Part shown: positions 58,602-64,000 of the stretch, piece after piece
Layout of the letters: each line of letters begins with the position of its first letter
How positions within the stretch are numbered: position 1 is the stretch's first letter
Source: Amycolatopsis anabasis
GTDB lineage: Bacteria > Actinomycetota > Actinomycetes > Mycobacteriales > Pseudonocardiaceae
Assembly (NCBI RefSeq): GCF_009765355.1
Contig: NZ_VTHK01000019.1
Coordinates: forward strand, 119,113-183,112
DNA: 64,000 bases
Reading direction: 5' to 3'
Translations under genes and position numbers: made by a program
Notes under the pieces: model-generated
What the model saw: the letters and a program-made list of their open reading frames with translations, nothing else
Told to the model about the DNA's origin: nothing
Database searches by the model: none

Positions 58602-59757
58602 CCAGCACGACGGTGAGCACGAGCGCGGCGCACACCACGGCGGTGAAGTGGACCGGGGCCGGGCTGAACGTGGTGGCCAGGATCGCCGCCGCGGCGACCG
58701 GGAAGCCGATCGCGATCGGGCGGCATTCGTTGGTGGGGCCGATGTGCAGCAGCCACACGAAGAGCACGAACACCGCGACCGGCACGGTGATCGCCATCGC
58801 GGCGGCCGTGGTCGGCAGGTGGGCGGTGTGCGTGTCGTAGTCGACGGCGACCTCCATCCCCGCGCCGACGGCGGCCGCCGAGGCGAAGATCAGGTAGTGC
58901 CCGAAGCCCCAGGTCATCGAGGAGCGCAAGGTGGTCAGCCGGTGGTGGCCCGGCTGGTCGAAGTACAGCCACCACATCGCGAACACGATCACCAGACCGG
59001 CCGCGGCGAGGGAGACGAGCGCGCCCACGTTGTGCCCGGAGTCGATGCCCTCCTTGATCGCGGTGGTCGCGGCGAGGATGGTCTCGCCGAGCACGATGAT
59101 GGTGAACAGCCCGTACCGTTCGGCGATGTGGCGCGGGTGCCAGGTCGTCGGCTGGGCGCGTTCGGCGATCATCGGCACCGCGAGTTCGGCCACCACCAGG
59201 ACCAGGAAGCTCACCAGCGACAGGGACGCGGGCAGGGCGAGCCGCGCGGTCCAGCCGATCTGGACGATCACGGTCCCGATCGCGTAGCGCAGGGCCGTCG
59301 TCCGGTGCCCGGGGTCGCTGCGCGCGACGCGCAACCATTGGGCCACCGATGCCAGGCGCATCAGGATGTAGCCGACGACCACGATCGTGTAGTCGCCGTC
59401 GAATCCCTTCTGCACCCCGGCCGCGATGGTCAGCGCGCCCGCGATCTGCACGAAGGTGGCCAGCCGGTACGGGCCGTCGTCGGTGTCGTAGGCGGAGGCG
59501 AACCAGGTGAACTGCAGCCACCCCCACCAGATCGCGAAGAACACCAGGAGGTAGTTGAGCACCCCCTCGCCGATGTGGTTCTCGGTGAGCGCGTGGTGCA
59601 GCGCGATGCCCGCCTGGCCCACGGCGACCACGAAGCAGAGGTCGAACAGCAGCTCGAGCGGGGTCGCCGCGCGGTGCGCCTCGTCGCTGTCCCGCGGCCG
59701 CATCGGCCGGTACCACACCCGCACGCGGTGCCTGGGACGGATGGATTCCTCGGACAT
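58573..59757 (-). CDS. LtrA-family (low temperature requirement) membrane protein
   Basis: 394-aa protein with about ten membrane helices. The N-terminal signature RAATPLELLFDLCFVVAVGQAG (residues about 29-50) and GLFTIIVLGETILAATTAI in the middle are LtrA hallmarks; FAMWWLYFDQPGHH also recurs in the family. Function is not established; some members are linked to cold tolerance or stress. The C terminus overlaps the sirtuin gene by 29 bp tail to tail. Confidence 0.88.
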   Translation of the reverse strand: MSEESIRPRHRVRVWYRPMRPRDSDEAHRAATPLELLFDLCFVVAVGQAGIALHHALTENHIGEGVLNYLLVFFAIWWGWLQFTWFASAYDTDDGPYRLATFVQIAGALTIAAGVQKGFDGDYTIVVVGYILMRLASVAQWLRVARSDPGHRTTALRYAIGTVIVQIGWTARLALPASLSLVSFLVLVVAELAVPMIAERAQPTTWHPRHIAERYGLFTIIVLGETILAATTAIKEGIDSGHNVGALVSLAAAGLVIVFAMWWLYFDQPGHHRLTTLRSSMTWGFGHYLIFASAAAVGAGMEVAVDYDTHTAHLPTTAAAMAITVPVAVFVLFVWLLHIGPTNECRPIAIGFPVAAAAILATTFSPAPVHFTAVVCAALVLTVVLATRGHPLEH

Positions 59758-60229
59758 CTACCACTCCTCGCCCGACTGGCCGGTTTCCGGCACTCATCCC
59801 AGCACGGTGCCGGGTGATCGGCGAATCAGACACGATCCGGGGCGAGGGTGAAACTTCGTGGACGTCCACTGTGGACGGGTGGGCCCGGCTCCCCCTCCGG
59901 ACCGGGCCCACCCGAGCGGATGCCTTCGACCACGGGGCGGCTGCGTGGAGTGGCCGCCCCCGCATGCGCCGCCGTACGGTCCCCCGCGGACGCCGACGGT
60001 CGCTTGCCCGAGAGATGACCCTGAGTATCTGACCCTAGGGAAAGTCAGCACCCCGCAGTCGTTCCGGTTTCCGGCCCCATCCCCGAACCGTAGACCGAAA
60101 TGCCACTCTCCGTAGCAAAAACCCCGCAGTGAAGGCGTCCTAAGGTCTACCTGGTTGCTCTCCGTAATACCAGCACCTTCGGGATCTTGTCACCCGAATA
60201 GCCTAATGGGTATTACACTTAGTAGCGGG
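59758..60229. other. 472-bp intergenic region
   Basis: No convincing gene on either strand. It holds a GC-rich hairpin at 59877-59913 (12-bp arms GGGTGGGCCCGG and complement, 13-nt loop), one copy of the palindrome TCCACTGTGGA at 59865-59875, and a less GC-rich stretch at about 60100-60225. The hairpin could end read-through from the MFS operon before LtrA. Confidence 0.5.
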
Positions 60230-61735
60230 TCAACCTCGTTGGACATCGGCGGAGGACAGCTCGGCTTCGCGCCGGGCGCGCTCTTCTTCCGTCCGGGGTG
60301 TCGCCCGGGCCCGCCGCGCCCGCAGTTCGCCGACGCCGAAGAGCAACGCGACCGCGGTGAGGCCGACCGCGCACACCATCGCCACCGAAAGCGCCAGCGG
60401 GTAGCGGCCCCCGGACGCGGTGACGACCGCGTGGAAGACCGAGGCGAGCACCGCGGTGCCGATGGCGGTACCGATCCGCTGCCCGGTCTGCAGGGCGCCA
60501 CCGGCCGCGCCCGCCATCCGGGTCGGCACGCATTCCAGGGTGAGCGTGGTGTTCGGCGAGATCACCATCCCGCCGCCGATCCCGGCCACCAGCAACGGCA
60601 ACGCGATCGCCGGGCCGACCGCCTCCGGCGGCACCAGCACCGCCACGACCGCCACCACGGCCAGCCCGAGCGTGACCAGGCCGAGCCCGAGCACGGTCAG
60701 CTTGCGCCCCCAGCGCGCGACCAGCCGACCGGCCACCGCGGCCGAAACCGAGGACCCCAGCGCGAACGGCGTGACCGCCAGCCCGGACTGCAGCGGCGTG
60801 TAACCGATGCCCTGCTGGAAGAAGACCGCGAACACCAGCCAGATCCCGGCGAACCCGCAGAAGTAGATCGCCCCGAGCGCGGCGCCCGAAGCGTAACCGG
60901 GTGTGGTGGTGAACAGCCCCGGGTCGAGCAGCGGCGGGCGGCCCCGGCGCACGGTCCGCCGTTCCCAGCGGACGAACGCGAAGCCGAGCACACCGGCGAT
61001 CGGGAACAGCCACCACAGCGTGCGCAGCCCGCCCTGTTCGGACTGGACCAGGGGCAGCAGCACGCCCAGCACCGCGGCCCCGAGCAGCAGCACCCCGACG
61101 AAGTCGATCTCCGAGCGGAGTTTTCGGTCTTTCCGGGGCAGGGGCGGCAGCAGCCGCAGCGCGAGCACGAACGCGAGCGCGCCGATCGGGATGTTCACGA
61201 AGAACACCCAGCGCCAGCCGTCCGGCTGCCCGAACGCGGACAGGATCAGCCCGCCCAGCACCGGGCCGACCGCGGTCGAGATCCCGACCACCGCGCCGAA
61301 CATGCCGAACGCCCGGCCCCGCTCACCGCCGCGGAACAGGTCCTGGATCAGGCCGGTGTTCTGCGGGGTGAGCATGCCCGCCGCGCAACCCTGCAGCAGG
61401 CGGGCGACGACCAGCATCGTCTCGTTCGGCGCCGCCCCGGCGAGCGCGCTGGTGAGCACGAACGCGGCCAGCGCGATGAGGAACATGCGCCGCCGCCCCA
61501 GCGCATCCCCGAGCCGCCCGCCGGAGACCAGGACCAGCCCGAAGGTCAGCGCGTAACCGGAGACCACCCACTGGATCCCGCCACTGGTGGCGCCGAGCCC
61601 GTCCTGCATCGACGGCAACGCCACGTTGACGATGCTCACGTCGAGCAGGCTCATGAACCCGGCGGTGAGGGTGACCGCGAGGGCCTTCCAGCGGCGCGGG
61701 TCCGGCTGGGCGGGCTCCTGTTGTGGTGTGGTCAC
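60230..61735 (-). CDS. MFS drug-efflux transporter (DHA2, 14-helix type)
   Basis: 501-aa exporter with 14 predicted helices. Seen: FMSLLDVSIVNVALPSM in helix 1, GGRLGDALGRRRMF (motif A) after helix 2, RLLQGCAAGMLTPQN, and AVVGISTAVGPVLGG (motif C of antiporters) in helix 5. It should export lipophilic drugs or a secondary metabolite in exchange for protons. The GTG at 61735 overlaps the DUF397 stop (GTGA), so it is coupled to the XRE-DUF397 pair, a possible regulatory link. Confidence 0.92.
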   Translation of the reverse strand: MTTPQQEPAQPDPRRWKALAVTLTAGFMSLLDVSIVNVALPSMQDGLGATSGGIQWVVSGYALTFGLVLVSGGRLGDALGRRRMFLIALAAFVLTSALAGAAPNETMLVVARLLQGCAAGMLTPQNTGLIQDLFRGGERGRAFGMFGAVVGISTAVGPVLGGLILSAFGQPDGWRWVFFVNIPIGALAFVLALRLLPPLPRKDRKLRSEIDFVGVLLLGAAVLGVLLPLVQSEQGGLRTLWWLFPIAGVLGFAFVRWERRTVRRGRPPLLDPGLFTTTPGYASGAALGAIYFCGFAGIWLVFAVFFQQGIGYTPLQSGLAVTPFALGSSVSAAVAGRLVARWGRKLTVLGLGLVTLGLAVVAVVAVLVPPEAVGPAIALPLLVAGIGGGMVISPNTTLTLECVPTRMAGAAGGALQTGQRIGTAIGTAVLASVFHAVVTASGGRYPLALSVAMVCAVGLTAVALLFGVGELRARRARATPRTEEERARREAELSSADVQRG

Positions 61736-61938
61736 TCCCCCATGGTCGCGGTGCGCAGGAAGTATCGCCAAGTGGCAGCGGAGAAGATCAGCGCGCCCCC
61801 CTCGGGCCGCTTCGAATCCCGAACAGCGACCGCAGGCTCCACGAACGCCACCTCGACGCACTCATGTTGATCGGAGACGGTGCTGGATCGACTGCTCTTG
61901 CGCCACACTGCGGCAGTCAGCTCGGCGGCTCCTGGCAT
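61732..61938 (-). CDS. DUF397 domain protein
   Basis: 68-aa protein with the complete DUF397 pattern: AVWRKSSRSS..., then ECVEVAFVE.AVAVRDSKRPEGGALIFSAATWRYFL. Such proteins sit beside XRE-DUF5753 regulators in actinobacteria; a role as partner or antagonist of the regulator has been proposed for some (as in bldB-related or whiJ-like sets). It lies 18 bp after the XRE gene and overlaps the MFS gene. Confidence 0.93.
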   Translation of the reverse strand: MPGAAELTAAVWRKSSRSSTVSDQHECVEVAFVEPAVAVRDSKRPEGGALIFSAATWRYFLRTATMGE

Positions 61939-61956
61939 GACCGCTCCCTTCGGGCC

Positions 61957-62799
61957 CTACAGTTCGGCGATCACCTCCTCGATCGGAGGGATCGAGTCCT
62001 CTGGCGTCAAGGCCATCGCGCAGAGATGTTCGAAGACCAGCTTAGTCTCTCTCACTCGATCGGGTTGTTCGATGCGCGCGGAGCCACCCTGGTAGTCCAC
62101 GTACTGCACATCGGTCTCGTCGGGTTCCGGGAAGGTCAGCACGGTGAATGCGCCGTTCATGGCGGCATGCGCACCGAGGTTCGCCGGGAGCACCTGAAGT
62201 GTCACGGTCGGCAGGTCGGCCATGGCGACGAGCCGTCGCAGCTGGCCGCGCATCACTTCGGGACCGCCCACCCTCCGGCGCAGCGCTGATTCGTCAATCA
62301 CCGCGCGCAGGTACAAGGGCCGCTCCGCATCTGACAGCCGCTCCTGGCGAATCCGTCGCACAGTGACCACGTCATCCACGTGGGTCTTGGCCCCGGCTAT
62401 GTTTGTGGCGGCGAAGTGCGCTCGGATGTACTCCTCGGTTTGCAGGAGTCCGGGAATGGTCAGCGCCGCGAACAAAGCGACATGGCTTGCCGCCGCCTCG
62501 TCCTCGACATAGCTGGGTTCACTGCTCGGGCCGAAGTAGTCGTACCACCAGCCCTTCTTCTTGGCCTCACGGGAAAGTTCGAGCAGGCTGTCGTCGCGCT
62601 CGTCGTAGATATCCATCATCGTGCGGATCAGGTGGACATCGGCCAAGGTCTGGCCTACCTCGACCCGGTGCAGGCTGGCGCGGGTCTTGTCCAGCCTGGC
62701 CGCGGCTTCGACCAGGGTCATTCCGGCGCGCTCGCGCATCTCGCGGAGCTTGCGCCCCAAGCGGCGCTTGTGCCGATTGTGATTGATCTGTCCGGACAA
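61957..62799 (-). CDS. XRE-family regulator with DUF5753 domain
   Basis: About 280 aa: HTH at the N terminus (RRLGRKLREMRERAGMTLVEAAARLDKTRASLHRVEVGQ) and DUF5753 (IPGLLQTEEYIRAHFAATNI...LQVLPANLGAHAAMNGAFTVLTF). I choose a TTG at 62799 because AGAGAGG lies upstream; GTG at 62838 would add 13 residues. Together with DUF397 and the MFS gene it forms a three-gene unit. WhiJ-like regulators of this form affect development and secondary metabolism. Confidence 0.85.
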   Translation of the reverse strand: MSGQINHNRHKRRLGRKLREMRERAGMTLVEAAARLDKTRASLHRVEVGQTLADVHLIRTMMDIYDERDDSLLELSREAKKKGWWYDYFGPSSEPSYVEDEAAASHVALFAALTIPGLLQTEEYIRAHFAATNIAGAKTHVDDVVTVRRIRQERLSDAERPLYLRAVIDESALRRRVGGPEVMRGQLRRLVAMADLPTVTLQVLPANLGAHAAMNGAFTVLTFPEPDETDVQYVDYQGGSARIEQPDRVRETKLVFEHLCAMALTPEDSIPPIEEVIAEL

Positions 62800-62869
62800 C
62801 GCGGGACCTCTCTGTGCAGCGTCGCTCCATTCTCCCACTCGCCCCTGACAGAATCGGAATTCCCGCCCC

Positions 62870-63520
62870 TTAACTACTTTCGGGTTTACGCCAAGCCAAT
62901 TCGTAGCGCCATTGCACCAGCCTGCGCACCCGCGCTTCCGGAAGTACGTCCCGCACCTGGCCCCGAACTTCGGGCAGCGTCAACTCGGGATCTTTCACCG
63001 GCATGCCGCTCTCGTCCAGTTCCCGGCGATACCGGCGAGCACTGGGCACACCCAGCAACACCGCGCGACGCCCGTAGATGGTCAGCAGCGACAGTATCTG
63101 CGCCGGGAGATCGCGGGGATATTCCATCCGGTAGTGCGCGATCGCGACCAGCACACCACCCGGGCGCAATGCGGCGGCCAGCTTCGGCAACACGTGCGGC
63201 AGCGACATGTGGTGCAGCGCGCTGATACTGGTGATGGCGTCGTAGGAATCGTCCGGTAAGGACACTTCACCGACGTCCCCGAGCAGGCACGTCACGTTCC
63301 CCGGCACGTTCCGCTTCGCCGCGGCGATCATCTCCGCCGAGGAGTCGAGCGCATCCACCTCCCCGGCCCGCCGCGCGAGCCGAGCCGCGAACACCCCCTT
63401 GCCACACCCCACATCCAGCACCCGCGCACAAGGCTTCGGCAACGCCCTCAACAACCGCGGCTGATAGTAAGTGTTGTTGTCCCAAGCGAAAAACCCCACC
63501 AGCCCACTATGCCAGGCCAT
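62870..63520 (-). CDS. Class I SAM-dependent methyltransferase
   Basis: 216-aa methyltransferase: AWDNNTYYQPRLLRALPKP, motif I RVLDVGCGKGVFAARLA (residues about 33-49), acidic VDALDSSAEMI, LLGDVGEVSLPDDSYDAITSISALHHM and PGGVLVAIAHYR. Small-molecule methyltransferase of the ubiE-like fold; substrate unknown. The ATG at 63520 is directly next to the repeat array at 63521, so its promoter must lie inside or beyond the repeats. Confidence 0.88.
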   Translation of the reverse strand: MAWHSGLVGFFAWDNNTYYQPRLLRALPKPCARVLDVGCGKGVFAARLARRAGEVDALDSSAEMIAAAKRNVPGNVTCLLGDVGEVSLPDDSYDAITSISALHHMSLPHVLPKLAAALRPGGVLVAIAHYRMEYPRDLPAQILSLLTIYGRRAVLLGVPSARRYRRELDESGMPVKDPELTLPEVRGQVRDVLPEARVRRLVQWRYELAWRKPESS

Positions 63521-63650
63521 GCCGAACTACACACCCAGGTAAGCGAACTACACATTCAGGCACGCGAGTTACACACTCGGTGTACCGAAACGGGGAACTC
63601 GGCCTACCGGAATGCGGGACTCGCACGACCGAAACGGGGGACTCGCGAGG
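63521..63650. repeat. Array of six 21-22 bp repeat units, three in each orientation
   Basis: Forward units at 63521-63542, 63543-63563 and 63564-63584 (CGAACTACACA..CAGG and CGAGTTACACACTCGG) followed by inverted units at 63585-63606, 63607-63628 and 63629-63650 (CCGAAACGGGGAACTCGG type, the complement of CGAGTTCCCCGTTTCGG). They belong to the same family as the arrays at 55216-55322 and 55411-55536, 8 kb away. Confidence 0.78.
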
Positions 63651-63652
63651 AT

Positions 63653-63700
63653 GGTCGTGAGTGTTCAGGCCGGTTAGAACCGGTCTGTCCACTCACGACC
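63653..63700. terminator. Hairpin after dnaE
   Basis: GGTCGTGAGTG (63653-63663) pairs with CACTCACGACC (63690-63700), with an inner CCGGTT/AACCGG stem (63670-63675, 63678-63683). It lies 17 bp beyond the dnaE stop on the minus strand. Confidence 0.65.
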
Positions 63701-63717
63701 CCCAGTATTCGGCGGCC

Positions 63718-64000
63718 TTACGTGCTGGCGGTGATCCCCGGGATGCCCTTGAGTTCGCCCATCAGCATCGAGGTGACCTTGACCGGGTAGTCGTAGAGCG
63801 CGAACACGGTCTGCCGTTGCTTGCCCATCAGCTTGAGGTGGACCGGGGTGTCGCCCTGGTGGGCGAGCAGGGTCGATTTGAGTTCGCTGACCACGCTCTT
63901 GTCGAGCCGTTCGGCGGAGCAGAGCAGTACCAGGGGCGGTTCTTCTTCGCCGACGGCGGCGTCGGACAAATCGAGTGGAATCAGGCCGCCGCCGAAGACG
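63718..64000 (-). CDS. dnaE: DNA polymerase III alpha subunit, C-terminal end (partial)
   Basis: The last 93 codons of a gene that continues past the window edge. The frame is open to 64000: VFGGGLIPLDLSDA, then EEPPLVLLCSAERLDKSVVSELKSTLLAHQG, and DTPVHLKLMGKQRQTVFALYDYPV, ending MGELKGIPGITAST. This is the C-terminal domain of the replicative polymerase DnaE1, where actinobacterial proteins carry a short alpha/beta domain with SALMGDLKALLG-like ending. The catalytic core is outside the window. Confidence 0.8.
   Translation of the reverse strand, partial: VFGGGLIPLDLSDAAVGEEEPPLVLLCSAERLDKSVVSELKSTLLAHQGDTPVHLKLMGKQRQTVFALYDYPVKVTSMLMGELKGIPGITAST

Noticed and set aside
59794..60051. 85-codon minus-strand open frame before LtrA
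   Set aside because: Gly/Arg/Pro-rich, no ribosome site, and it spans the hairpin at 59877-59913.
59758..60229. Riboswitch or small RNA in the long intergenic region
   Set aside because: Only one GC-rich hairpin is visible and no known riboswitch core was recognised by eye.
63521..63650. Coding readings through the repeat array (short open frames on both strands)
   Set aside because: Repetitive translation dictated by the 21-22 bp units; no ribosome site or homology.
1..64000. tRNA or rRNA genes
   Set aside because: No T-arm-like GGTTCRANTC with matching acceptor stem and no rRNA-like segment was found by reading; a covariance-model search would settle it.

Overview
The window is 64 kb of high-GC actinobacterial DNA. 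GTG starts are frequent, many neighbouring genes share a GTGA stop/start overlap, and several genes look leaderless, with a TANNNT -10 box 6-7 nt before the start codon. The sucB-epimerase-lipB-lipA neighbourhood, the DUF222-HNH gene, XRE-DUF5753 regulators with DUF397, and an F420-type LLM oxidoreductase fit the Pseudonocardiaceae, probably Amycolatopsis or a relative. The genus is an inference; no rRNA or tRNA gene was found.

Left end (1-7.6 kb): a minus-strand run of LysR regulator, MaoC hydratase, CitE-type lyase, family CoA-transferase and pyruvate:quinone oxidoreductase (cut by the window edge) matches the itaconate degradation route (itaconyl-CoA to citramalyl-CoA to acetyl-CoA plus pyruvate). 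Next come a P450-ferredoxin pair divergent from a TetR gene, with two palindromes between them, and a GNAT gene. From 7.7 to 13.3 kb lies an accessory patch: a DUF222-HNH protein, an internally deleted IS5-type element with terminal inverted repeats and a TTAG target duplication, a small repeat-bearing protein, and a colinear module of a zinc-ribbon protein, a DUF6192-like protein, a small partner, an IS5-family transposase and two small genes.

From 13.6 to 23.5 kb are an N-terminally eroded SMP-30 gene, a pentapeptide-repeat protein, a GH172 glycosidase, and an eight-gene minus-strand operon (SCP2-type thiolase, SRPBCC, MaoC, SDR, acyl-CoA dehydrogenase, SDR, GabD2-like aldehyde dehydrogenase) carrying every step of a beta-oxidation cycle, with an inverted repeat at its promoter. 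An orphan iron-siderophore-type ATPase follows with a DtxR/IdeR iron box over its leaderless promoter. From 25.2 to 27.2 kb is a compact, visibly AT-richer XRE/DUF6879/zinc-knuckle cluster. From 27.3 to 32.0 kb are two tandem membrane-anchored Hsp70-like proteins with extracellular domains.

From 32.2 to 46.1 kb is the lipoic-acid and 2-oxoacid dehydrogenase core: lpd, sucB, an epimerase, a PAP2 phosphatase, lipB and lipA, with lipB and lipA separated by about 7 kb holding a secreted GH2 galactosidase, an LLM oxidoreductase, a TetR gene, a hypothetical protein and an SDR. From 46.2 to 64 kb are DedA, an S33 peptidase, a large acyl-CoA dehydrogenase, a secreted papain-like protease with a membrane-anchored partner, LysR, secreted GH43, patatin, an L,D-transpeptidase lipoprotein, a sirtuin, LtrA, an XRE-DUF397-MFS unit, a methyltransferase and the 3' end of dnaE.

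Non-genic structure is notable. Long perfect hairpins close several genes, 21-22 bp repeat units form inverted arrays at 55.2-55.5 and 63.5 kb, a 14-bp motif is shared upstream of the GH2 and GH43 genes, and an 11-bp palindrome TCCACWGTGGA recurs five times, four of them inside genes.
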